The notes below the pieces were generated by a model, which saw only the letters and a program-made list of their open reading frames with translations, did no database searches and was not told where the DNA came from. From RGIG990 sp045589455 (GTDB lineage Bacteria; Verrucomicrobiota; Kiritimatiellia; RFP12; UBA3636), in contig JAZNPC010000077.1 of assembly GCA_045589455.1 (NCBI GenBank), positions 26,931 through 90,930 on the forward strand: a DNA stretch of 64,000 nucleotides, in the 5' to 3' direction. Each line of letters begins with the position of its first letter. Positions within the stretch are counted from its first letter, which is position 1. Below, one piece after another: positions 1-8,037 of this stretch. A program made the position numbers and the translations under genes.

Positions 1-1
1 G

Positions 2-1003
2 TGTCCCAATGCTATTTTTTTGTTAGATGAAATTCAATTGCTAGATGATTTTGAATCGGTTCTTAATGGATTATTGGGTAAGCATGCAGAAATTTATGCT
101 ACAGGTAGTAATGCAAGGTTCCTATCAAAGGATATAATTACAGAGTTTCGTGGTAGAGGTGATGAAATTCACATGACACCATTGTGCTTTGCTGAATATT
201 TTTCGATTTTCAATGATGATAAGGTTAGTCGTTTTTATGAATATATGCTATATGGAGGCTTGCCTTTAGTTGCTTTGTCAAATGTTCCTGAAGATAAGAT
301 TGCTATTCTTAACTCACTATATAATGAAACATATCTTGTAGATATTAAAGGTAGAAACAAAATACGTAAGGTGTCTGAACTGGAATGCTTATTAAATATT
401 CTTTCTTCTAATATTGGAGGATTAATAAACCCAGAAAAGCTTCGTAATACTTTTCGTAGTGTTTACAAATCAAGCATCACAGTTGATACAATCAATAAAT
501 ATATAGGAATATTGGAAGATGCATATCTTTTGGAAGAGGTAAAGCGATACGATGTAAAAGGGAATGCTTACATTGGAACACCTTTAAAGTACTATTATTC
601 AGATTTAGGATTGCGTAATGCTCGATTAAATTTTCGACAAGTTGAAGAAACACATAGTATGGAAAATATCATATATAATGAATTACGTCATCGTAATTTT
701 AATGTTGATATTGGTCAAGTAGCAGTTAATGAGAAGAATTCGAAGGGATCTTATACACGTAAGAATTTGGAGGTTGATTTTGTCGCTAATAAAGGATCTA
801 AGCGGTATTATATACAATCAGCATATATGATTCCAGATGAAGAAAAGAAGCAACAGGAAATACGTTCTCTATTAAAAATCAATGATTCTTTTAAGAAGAT
901 AGTTATAACATCTCATACTCCAGCACCAATGTATGATTCAAATGGTATTTTGACAATGAGCATATACGACTTCTTATTGAACCCTAATAGCTTAGAATTT
1001 TAA
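2..1003 (+). CDS. AAA ATPase with DUF4143 domain, 5' end cut by window
   Basis: The frame is open from base 2, so the gene begins before the window. The first residues (AIFLLDEIQLLDD) are the Walker B strand of the AAA family that carries a C-terminal DUF4143 domain. They are followed by a sensor-like ATGSNARFLS and an FRGRGDEIHMTPL segment typical of the family. The C-terminal half has the DUF4143 pattern, with EVDFVANKGSKRYYIQ resembling a nuclease-like core. The Walker A region lies outside the window. Family members are common in accessory DNA and their cellular role is poorly known; some are proposed to act with toxins or restriction. AT content matches the accessory region to its right. 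The family call is firm, the function is not. Confidence 0.85.
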   Translation, partial: CPNAIFLLDEIQLLDDFESVLNGLLGKHAEIYATGSNARFLSKDIITEFRGRGDEIHMTPLCFAEYFSIFNDDKVSRFYEYMLYGGLPLVALSNVPEDKIAILNSLYNETYLVDIKGRNKIRKVSELECLLNILSSNIGGLINPEKLRNTFRSVYKSSITVDTINKYIGILEDAYLLEEVKRYDVKGNAYIGTPLKYYYSDLGLRNARLNFRQVEETHSMENIIYNELRHRNFNVDIGQVAVNEKNSKGSYTRKNLEVDFVANKGSKRYYIQSAYMIPDEEKKQQEIRSLLKINDSFKKIVITSHTPAPMYDSNGILTMSIYDFLLNPNSLEF

Positions 1004-1456
1004 TGCTGATGTTACTATTTGTAAAATCGGTCGTGAGTACTAGTGTAAGGATGATTAGCCGATGAAATATCCGCTTTACGTTGACACATCATTTCGACAT
1101 GAAACGATTTAAACGCTCTCGCTATTGCCTTCGGCGAAACACGGAAGACAGAGAGGATCGGAGACGCGGAGAGTATTCTAGGGTAATTGTTGCTTGCACT
1201 TTTCCTCCATACCTCCGTGAAAATCACACTTCGTGTGTCCGTGTTGAGCGTAAGCAACGAGTGAAACGATTAGCACAATTCTCAATTGTTCTCCGTACTC
1301 CGTATTAGGCGAAAGCAACAAGTGCAACGATTTAAACGCTCTCGCTTCTGGCCTTCGGCGAAACACGGAGCACAGAGAGGATCGGAGGCACAGAGAGTTT
1401 TTGGAAAATATCGGAGAAAGGGGCTTCAGCCCCTTTGCGTGCACTAGCACATAAAC
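1004..1456. repeat. GC-rich composite repeat block (left copy)
   Basis: This gene-free stretch is visibly richer in G and C than its neighbours. It contains two direct copies of a module starting ACGATTTAAACGCTCTCGCT and running through CCTTCGGCGAAACACGG (about 1104-1174 and 1327-1397). It also has short CACGGAG/CAGAGAG runs and a perfect hairpin with AAAGGGGC arms at 1417-1436. Much of it matches, in inverted orientation, the block at 12600-13160. The short open frames inside have no coding character and are not called as genes. Confidence 0.8.
1417..1436. repeat. AAAGGGGC hairpin inside the repeat block
   Basis: An 8-bp perfect stem (AAAGGGGC/GCCCCTTT) encloses a TTCA loop. It directly follows a TTGGAAAATATCGGAG module. 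The same hairpin, with loop TGAT and in opposite orientation, is at 13038-13057. It lacks a T-run, so it looks like a repeat module rather than an ordinary terminator. Confidence 0.7.
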
Positions 1457-1741
1457 CTACATAAAATCTTTTGCATTGACAATGAGAGGGCAAAACTCAT
1501 CCCAGTTATCTGTGTTCGCAGCAAGCTCATCGCGTTTCTTAATGATTGCTTGCGAGATTCGGGGATAGCATAGAGAAAGAGAATTTCCCAAATTAAATCC
1601 TACAGCTTCATACCCATTATATTTTGGTGGGACTGGATAACCCAAAGAATTTAGTTCCAAGGTGTTTATATACTTTGGGGCGGTATCTAAAATTTCAAAT
1701 AAATAATATTCTCGAGTTGTTCCTTTATTACTAAAGTACAA
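1457..1741 (-). CDS. Hypothetical protein, possibly a 5'-truncated remnant
   Basis: A 94-residue protein of no recognised family, rich in aromatic residues (YEAVGFNLG, CYPRISQAIIKKRDEL) and ending with NAKDFM. The only near-terminal start is a TTG. The frame is open a further 11 codons upstream, to a TAG at 1775-1777, without an ATG or GTG. This suggests either a rare start or loss of the original N-terminus. It sits just downstream of the UvrD-like helicase, on the same strand, and ends at the edge of the repeat block. It could be the tail of a gene broken when the repeat block or the island arrived. Confidence 0.45.
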   Translation of the reverse strand: MYFSNKGTTREYYLFEILDTAPKYINTLELNSLGYPVPPKYNGYEAVGFNLGNSLSLCYPRISQAIIKKRDELAANTDNWDEFCPLIVNAKDFM

Positions 1742-1791
1742 TATCAGAAACTTTAGAGATTTATCCTCAATCTGCTATACGAGCACTCAAT

Positions 1792-4575
1792 TTATTTTTT
1801 ACAAGAATAACATTTCCCTAAATTGGTATGATTTTTGCCACCACATGACCAAAATTCACAAAATGGCTTAATTTCGCCACATATTTCGCATTGCACCCAT
1901 CGTTCACCTGATGAGTCATATATCGGTGTATCCTGCTGGGTAAATTTATCCTTAACTTCATTATACCTACTATTATAGTCATCTTCTGCAAATCGTTTTG
2001 CCAGCTCTGCCTTAATGCGCTCATTCTCTTTTTGAGCTTTTATTATTTGCTTCCACTCTTCCTCTTCCCGTTCTCTGCGCTCCTGTTCTCTTTTAGCTCG
2101 CTCTGCACGTTGCCGTTCTCTACGCTCTTGTTCCTTCTTCGCTTGTTCTTCACGAAGGCGTGCTTCCTCAGCTAAACGCCTTTCTTTTTCTTCAGCAGCT
2201 TTACGGCTTTCCTCTTCTAATCTCTTTTGTTTTACTTCTGGGAAAATCTCTTCAATATATTGACTATATCTATCCTTTATATTAAAAAATGTTATATTGT
2301 TCTTAGCTCGCGTCATTCCTACATAGAACAAGCGACGCTCCTCCTGCTCACCATTGGCATCATCCTTTGACCGGCTATATCTATTAGGTTTAGATGACGG
2401 GAAACGTCCATCATAAACATCAAGCATATAGACAGAATCATATTCTGCCCCCTTACTAGAATGAATAGTTGAAAGAACCACATTGCTATTAGACACTTGA
2501 TTCTCAGATAACCTTTTCTCTAATTCTTCTAACCTTATCAAAAACTTTTTCACATCCGTCTCTTGATGAGACAATATTCGCAAAACCTCAACGCTTTTAG
2601 CATCCAAATTATTTTCGTTTACAAAATCATCAAACAATTCATTTAGTGGTTGTTGACTATCATTTGATAATGCTTCATTAAAATATTTCTTAAGATTAAA
2701 AACAATACGACTTCGCAAATAATTCATTTCAGGTTTTCTAAGCCTAAATGGAATATTATTTCTCAAAAGTAAGTCAACTAAAACAACCGCACTTTCATTA
2801 TCTCGATAAAGAAATGCCACCTCAGATGTTGCATTTCTAGCAATTTCTAATAACCGATAAAATTGCTCTTCCCTAGTTTCAACATCCTCATAAATTACAG
2901 AGCCATATTCTGAACGCTCTGCAGTCATATTTTTATTATATCTTCCATGATTTTTTGAAATAAAAATTTGAGCTTTTTCTACTATTTCAGCCCCCGAGCG
3001 ATAATTTTTCTCCATTCGGAGTATATATGGATTTACATAATCATAGCGGAAATTCAACAATGCCTTTGGATATGCAGCGCGGAAACCATAGATGCTCTGA
3101 TCCTCATCCCCAACCATAAATAGGTTATTTCTCTCTGCAAGAATTTTGATAATCTCATGCTGTATCTTTGAGGTATCTTGAGCTTCATCAACACAAATAT
3201 ATTTATACTTCGCACGATAGTAGTCAGCAACATCATTCTTGTTTTCCAAAATCCAATGGGCAAAAACAAGCTGGTTATCAAAATCCATTATTTTTTTATT
3301 ATTTTCATTTTTTAAATAATCTTCGTATTCACAATAAATTTCATAGAAATTATGGCATAAGAATTCTAAATCACGGATTTGTTTTTCATCTAATTGTTGA
3401 TTTTTTATATATGTAATGTCATTAGACAAATTCAACAAATCACCCTCACAAGGGGTTTCTTTATTATGGTTTTCATAAAATTTTCTCAACAAGGATTTCT
3501 TTTCCTTTTCTTTAATAAGAGCCCTTATTTCTATACCACGAGCCTTACAAAACTGTTCATATATTCTTTTTGACAAGCTATTTATTGTCATAAAGGATAT
3601 TTTTGAACCAGTTTCTTTTCCAAATATAGAAGAAAACCGGTTTTGCATTTCTTGGGCAGCAGCACTTGTAAAAGAAATTGCTAAAATATTTTCTGGTGGT
3701 ATATTTTTATTTAATACCATGTGGCCTAGTCTATTAACCAAAACCGTTGTTTTTCCAGAACCTGGCACTGCTAATAGCAAATTAGCACCTTCAACAGCAA
3801 GCATTGCTCTTTCTTGCTGTTTATTTAAGACTATATTGTACTTTTCTTTAAATGCTCTATATTGCTCATTCTTTTCTAAGTCATCGTCACAAGGAGGTAA
3901 ACAAGAACCATTTTTCAAGCCAACATAATTCAAAAATTCGTTTTTGCACATCAATTTTGTTGTGTAAAAACATTCAAACCCAAACTCTGAAACATAAACA
4001 ACACGGACGATTGAATTTTCATCTCTATCATATAATTGGAAAAATAAATCAATACTTTCGCCTTTTATATCGTATTTATTAAAAGTCTTTTTAGGATTAT
4101 CCCAAGTAAAGCGGAGCTTATCACCTTCTTGATTATAGTGTAGATTTCTTGATTCGATTAATTCGGAGACATCAAAAAGCCACACCACCTTATCACCCAA
4201 ATTGAGATAAAAGTTATTTCTATCATCAAAAGCATCTGGAGAGATAATGCTATGCTGGAACTCAACAATAGTTCTATCAATCATAACATCTGCTCGGTGC
4301 TTAGTTTCTCCTAAAGCCAATATTACTTCTTGATTTTCTTTTGGGAAATTAGATTGCCATTCATTATGCCAAGGTGAGGTATCATAGTTGTGGCTATTCG
4401 TTCTTTCCCAAGTGTCTGAACATAAATGTCCCCGCTTATGAGCAAAATGATGCTGACGCACATCGCCTTTTCGAGTAATCAAGGTAGCACCACAGGTTGG
4501 ACAGTAATACTCCTGATTACTATGTGTATCTAAAATATTCACACGATCATCATTTTTATCATTAGCCCATAACAT
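1792..4575 (-). CDS. CoiA-like nuclease domain fused to UvrD/Rep superfamily 1 helicase
   Basis: 927 residues. The N-terminus resembles competence protein CoiA: a zinc-type CPTCG (25-29) with HHFAH (42-46), then a predicted PD-(D/E)XK-like nuclease (HRADVMIDRTIVEFQ, about 93-107). A full superfamily 1A helicase follows: Walker A AVPGSGKTT (269-277), motif II VDEAQDTS (462-469), motif III GDEDQSIYGFRAA (489-501), motif V LSTIHSSKGAEYD and motif VI RRLFYVGMTRAK. A highly charged Glu/Arg coiled coil comes next, then a C-terminal four-cysteine zinc finger (C896, C899, C922, C925). AAGGTGG precedes the ATG at the usual distance. It is the last long gene of the minus-strand accessory run. The predicted role is DNA unwinding coupled to cleavage, probably in defence or repair. 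Domains are seen, biological role is inferred. Confidence 0.9.
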   Translation of the reverse strand: MLWANDKNDDRVNILDTHSNQEYYCPTCGATLITRKGDVRQHHFAHKRGHLCSDTWERTNSHNYDTSPWHNEWQSNFPKENQEVILALGETKHRADVMIDRTIVEFQHSIISPDAFDDRNNFYLNLGDKVVWLFDVSELIESRNLHYNQEGDKLRFTWDNPKKTFNKYDIKGESIDLFFQLYDRDENSIVRVVYVSEFGFECFYTTKLMCKNEFLNYVGLKNGSCLPPCDDDLEKNEQYRAFKEKYNIVLNKQQERAMLAVEGANLLLAVPGSGKTTVLVNRLGHMVLNKNIPPENILAISFTSAAAQEMQNRFSSIFGKETGSKISFMTINSLSKRIYEQFCKARGIEIRALIKEKEKKSLLRKFYENHNKETPCEGDLLNLSNDITYIKNQQLDEKQIRDLEFLCHNFYEIYCEYEDYLKNENNKKIMDFDNQLVFAHWILENKNDVADYYRAKYKYICVDEAQDTSKIQHEIIKILAERNNLFMVGDEDQSIYGFRAAYPKALLNFRYDYVNPYILRMEKNYRSGAEIVEKAQIFISKNHGRYNKNMTAERSEYGSVIYEDVETREEQFYRLLEIARNATSEVAFLYRDNESAVVLVDLLLRNNIPFRLRKPEMNYLRSRIVFNLKKYFNEALSNDSQQPLNELFDDFVNENNLDAKSVEVLRILSHQETDVKKFLIRLEELEKRLSENQVSNSNVVLSTIHSSKGAEYDSVYMLDVYDGRFPSSKPNRYSRSKDDANGEQEERRLFYVGMTRAKNNITFFNIKDRYSQYIEEIFPEVKQKRLEEESRKAAEEKERRLAEEARLREEQAKKEQERRERQRAERAKREQERREREEEEWKQIIKAQKENERIKAELAKRFAEDDYNSRYNEVKDKFTQQDTPIYDSSGERWVQCEICGEIKPFCEFWSCGGKNHTNLGKCYSCKK

Positions 4576-4608
4576 AATTGCACCACCTTAATTTAATTAA
4601 AATGCCTT

Positions 4609-4866
4609 TTAGGGATAGCTGGATACGATTTGAGACATACATTGTCCCGTACGCTTTGAACCCTGATATTCGATTATATTTTTAGAAGAAAGACGTTTTA
4701 GTGTCCGACAAACTGAACGAGTAGAAGTTTTTATTTTAAGAAAAATAGCTTCTAATTTTATACCTAAATTATTAAATATTTTTTCTAAAACTGCATTATC
4801 CTGCGATTCTATATCATAAGCTTTTACTAATTTTATCTGTCCACTTTCGACGGTTATCTGGCCACA
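4609..4866 (-). pseudogene. Winged-helix C-terminal remnant of an AlbA_2/RecG-like regulator gene
   Basis: An 85-codon frame between a TAA at 4867 and the stop at 4609 has no ATG, GTG or TTG start. Its content is nevertheless protein-like: CGQITVESGQIK, then a helix-turn-helix/wing segment TRSVCRTLKRLSSKNIIEYQ. Such CGQ(I/V)T repeats followed by a winged helix are typical of the C-terminus of AlbA_2-domain proteins (often annotated as RecG-like). It begins 11 bp after the stop of the DUF262 gene and on the same strand, so it is probably what is left of a gene displaced when the operon was assembled. A non-standard start cannot be excluded. Confidence 0.5.
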
Positions 4867-4877
4867 TTACAGCATAA

Positions 4878-6698
4878 TTACAAACTCTCGTAATAGAGTT
4901 TAATTTTTTGAGCCATTAGGATGCGACGTTCTGTTAAAAACTTTTCATAATCTGCTGCTGTCATTTCTATAATATTCTTAGGGATGCAATTGACGGATAG
5001 GTTTTCATGAAGAACATTTATATCAGTTATTGAGCCAACTTTTAGTTCTTTTGTTTCGCATTGTTTTATTGCTAAATTGAAATAATCTTGCGGAGCTTTT
5101 TTGCCAATTGAAATATTTACACCTGTATCAAGATAAACATAATTAGCAACTTGATTGTACTTTGACTTGTCCGTGACGCCATTCTGCTTTAAAAACTCTT
5201 TTGGGAAAATATGGTGTACATCACCAACTGATAACAAATCTGAAACTTTAGCTGTATTTGATAGAAGAGAACGATCCCCATTATAAACTTGAGCCGCAAT
5301 GAATGTATTAAAATAAGGGCTTGATATTGATGATGTTTCAAGATGTTGAACTAAGCCAACCTCCCAAAAAGCATCTGACAATTCTGCTTCCTCTGCATCT
5401 CTCAAAAAAGATTTAAAACCTTTCGCTGTTATTGAACGAAGATCCCTATCCATTTGAGATTCAGGAGAATTAACATATCTACCTGTAAGAGTAGAAAGAA
5501 CAAACCATTTTTGAACAAAAGGCTTAATTTCCACCTTAGATACTTCACCATTATTATTTAACAACAAATAAACTGTATAAGCAAAATCCAGTGTCATTTT
5601 GGAATTGAGCAACTTGGGATTGATAAACCCAGCAGCCTTAATTGCCACAACAAATTGCTCAAATGTGTATTGATTCATAAAGTTGATTACACCCTTAGTT
5701 AGTCTTTCAAAACTATCTTGAGCAATATCTTCTTTAAATGTTCGTTCAGCAAAATCACGACCTGATAATAAGCTAACCAAGTCACCTAATTTTCCTCTGC
5801 CAAACTTGTGCATAAAAGAAACCCTTAGCATATCATTGTAATCTGGGTCATATATATTATCATAATCATCTTTAAGCCATTTTAATTTATCTGCATATAC
5901 AGAATTCATAAACTCATGGTCTTTACTGGATAGTTGGCTGTAAAATGCTGGATCAACAGCCAAATGGCAAAAATAATCAATTGCTTTACGCAACAAGTTA
6001 CCACCAAAACGCTCATCTGCAGCAATCTTAGACATTGCAAAATCAGCTTCATTGAGTCGCTTACCCTGTGAGTTAATACGCACAAAAATTTCTGTGACTT
6101 CGCTAATATCCAACTGAGGGACAAGTGTAATCACACCCAACTGGCAATTTTTGATATTGATAAGTCTATTGAGTGATTGATTAAGCTCTTGAGGAGAAAT
6201 TACGCCTGGATTTTTTGTTGTATATTCATTGATAAATCCAAAACTATCGAAATCATTTCGGAAAATTACTGAAATATCAGGAATCCAAAAAGAACTTTTA
6301 TCATGTGCCGGAGTACGTACAGCAAAACGCTCTTCCTCGCCTTTTGCAAGAGGATTAAAAGCGATTGCTATTTGTTTTTGTTCATAATCTTCATTTAGGA
6401 CGGCATAACCTCCAATCGCTGTCATTAAGGCAGTAACGCGCTGCTGTCCATCAATAAGAATCTTTTTACCAATAGAACTTCCACCATTTTTTAGTTTTAC
6501 ATCAGGATTTAACCAAACAATTAGATAACCTGTAGGATATCCATTGTAAAGTGAATCAATTAAGTCGCGAACTTGTCGTCCCTTCCAAACAAAAGGACGC
6601 TGAATTTCTGGAATTGCAATATCGCCAGAATCAATAAAGCTCAATACTGAGCTCACTGAATATTGTGATACTGAATACTTCTCAATGGTATTGCTCAT
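4878..6698 (-). CDS. DUF262/DUF1524 protein, type IV restriction (GmrSD-like) candidate
   Basis: 606 residues. The N-terminal DUF262 (ParB-like NTPase) domain shows IPEIQRPFVW (29-38) and IDGQQRVTAL (82-91). The C-terminus carries a DUF1524 His-Me finger nuclease signature, DVHHIFP (493-499), with downstream asparagines (NYVYLDTGVNISIG). This two-domain layout is that of GmrSD-family enzymes, which cut phage DNA carrying modified cytosines. AGGA lies 9 nt before the ATG. Only 15 bp separate it from the HNH gene upstream, so the two are probably co-transcribed. The family call is strong; restriction of modified DNA is inferred from the family. Confidence 0.88.
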   Translation of the reverse strand: MSNTIEKYSVSQYSVSSVLSFIDSGDIAIPEIQRPFVWKGRQVRDLIDSLYNGYPTGYLIVWLNPDVKLKNGGSSIGKKILIDGQQRVTALMTAIGGYAVLNEDYEQKQIAIAFNPLAKGEEERFAVRTPAHDKSSFWIPDISVIFRNDFDSFGFINEYTTKNPGVISPQELNQSLNRLINIKNCQLGVITLVPQLDISEVTEIFVRINSQGKRLNEADFAMSKIAADERFGGNLLRKAIDYFCHLAVDPAFYSQLSSKDHEFMNSVYADKLKWLKDDYDNIYDPDYNDMLRVSFMHKFGRGKLGDLVSLLSGRDFAERTFKEDIAQDSFERLTKGVINFMNQYTFEQFVVAIKAAGFINPKLLNSKMTLDFAYTVYLLLNNNGEVSKVEIKPFVQKWFVLSTLTGRYVNSPESQMDRDLRSITAKGFKSFLRDAEEAELSDAFWEVGLVQHLETSSISSPYFNTFIAAQVYNGDRSLLSNTAKVSDLLSVGDVHHIFPKEFLKQNGVTDKSKYNQVANYVYLDTGVNISIGKKAPQDYFNLAIKQCETKELKVGSITDINVLHENLSVNCIPKNIIEMTAADYEKFLTERRILMAQKIKLYYESL

Positions 6699-6713
6699 AG
6701 TTTATTTTCCTAT

Positions 6714-7592
6714 CTACACAAGATTTTCCCTATGTTTTTCTAAGAGTTTCTTATCTGGCAGAAACCTAGAAGGTAGAGCTAATTGAACTCCTTCAAATTT
6801 CTTAAAATATTCGTTACAAACTTCTTTTGTACAAAAATCATTTATGTAATTAGACAACACCATCCGATAATCATCATCAAACGATATTAAGTACTTATCA
6901 AATGCAGCATCATAAGTAGCTGACAAACATAAACCATTTGACGGATTCATTCTATTCTTTTCATCTTTTGACCACGAACTAATATGGCTAGCTCGTAGTA
7001 TTTCTGGTACATTAAGCCCTGTTATACAACACTTGTTAGAATAAATACCTAAAATCCACTTTCTAAACTTATCTTGATTTAAACGAACTTTTGTTTGCCG
7101 AATACATTCTTGCCCCTCTTCCGAACTAATATCAATTCTTTCTCCGACAAAATATTTAGGATTAGGCAAAGGGATTCTCTCTACCTCATTTGACAATTTA
7201 GAACCATCAGATTGTTCATTAAAAAGGTTATCTAATTGATTCCCATATGTTAATGAATCTAAATATGCAGCAAAAAATTTTAATGCAGCAGAACACCAAC
7301 CTTTTCGATAATAAGAATCACCTCTTCCTGCATACGGAGCAAAAATACTTAATTTACTACCTTTTCTAAACAATCTCTGTTCGTTTTTTATTTGTTCATA
7401 TAGCTTCATTACTTCTGTTGAATCAGACATCTTCCAGACATCTATCTCATTTACCCAATTAGGTGTTTGATTAGAAAATATCTCACATAAATTATCTATT
7501 GCTTTCCCATAGCTTGTTGCAGTACCGCTATTAGGATCATCACAATGTTCTCTAACAAAAGACATAAACAATTCTTTCGTATCAATATCCAT
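6714..7592 (-). CDS. HNH endonuclease (HNH_2-type restriction nuclease)
   Basis: 292 residues. The C-terminal half contains a clear HNH core: CCITGLNVPEILRASHISSW, then NPSNGLCLSATYDAAFDKYLI, the arrangement seen in HNH restriction endonucleases of the HNH_2 group. The N-terminal half (about 1-140) is not recognised and may bind DNA or a specific modification. AAAGGTG precedes the ATG. It lies 34 bp from the NUDIX gene and 15 bp from the DUF262 gene, all on one strand. No methyltransferase is present in the window, so classical restriction-modification is unlikely and a modification-dependent or infection-triggered nuclease fits better (inference). Confidence 0.85.
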   Translation of the reverse strand: MDIDTKELFMSFVREHCDDPNSGTATSYGKAIDNLCEIFSNQTPNWVNEIDVWKMSDSTEVMKLYEQIKNEQRLFRKGSKLSIFAPYAGRGDSYYRKGWCSAALKFFAAYLDSLTYGNQLDNLFNEQSDGSKLSNEVERIPLPNPKYFVGERIDISSEEGQECIRQTKVRLNQDKFRKWILGIYSNKCCITGLNVPEILRASHISSWSKDEKNRMNPSNGLCLSATYDAAFDKYLISFDDDYRMVLSNYINDFCTKEVCNEYFKKFEGVQLALPSRFLPDKKLLEKHRENLV

Positions 7593-7626
7593 TTTTACAC
7601 CTTTGCTATATTTTAATAAATAAAAA

Positions 7627-8031
7627 CTATGTTAATAGATTCTTTATTTCAGGTAAAACCTCAATATCTGCAGGTAGCCAATCTAATTCCATAATCAAAG
7701 TTTTATCAACCCACATTGACGCTTCATGTTCTAAAAGCTCTAAATCACCATTAACTAAATTACATAAGTAACAGTGCATAATGAGTCTAAAATTAGGATA
7801 TGTATAATCTATTGTTTTTATAAATTTTTCTACAGATATTTCACTTTTCAACTCTTCGAAAATTTCGCGTTTCAAAGCTTGATTATGTGTTTCTCCTGCT
7901 TCTATTTTACCACCAGGAAATTCCCATTTTGATTTAAACTCTCCATAACCGCGTTGGGTAGCGAACACTTTATTATCTTTTATTATTACCGCAGCAACTA
8001 CTTCAATTATTTTCATTGAACTTGTGTACAT
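7627..8031 (-). CDS. NUDIX hydrolase, MutT/8-oxo-dGTPase-like
   Basis: 134 residues with the Nudix box read as GGKIEAGETHNQALKREIFE followed by ELKSEI. The G, E, RE and EE positions of GX5EX7REUXEE are all present; only the terminal Gly is replaced. Upstream, VVAAVIIKDNKVFATQRG and WEFPGG match MutT/8-oxo-dGTP diphosphatases. The family removes nucleoside diphosphates linked to another group. Its place inside a run of nuclease and helicase genes, 6 bp after the DUF2075 gene, suggests a role tied to them, such as a nucleotide signal or damaged-nucleotide clearance (inference). An internal ATG at 8016 (MKIIEVV) is an equally good start; neither has a strong ribosome binding site. Confidence 0.87.
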   Translation of the reverse strand: MYTSSMKIIEVVAAVIIKDNKVFATQRGYGEFKSKWEFPGGKIEAGETHNQALKREIFEELKSEISVEKFIKTIDYTYPNFRLIMHCYLCNLVNGDLELLEHEASMWVDKTLIMELDWLPADIEVLPEIKNLLT

Positions 8032-8037
8032 TATAAA

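Noticed and set aside
1015..1450. Short open frames on both strands in the left repeat block
   Set aside because: They overlap each other, consist of repeat modules and have no ribosome sites or protein-family features.
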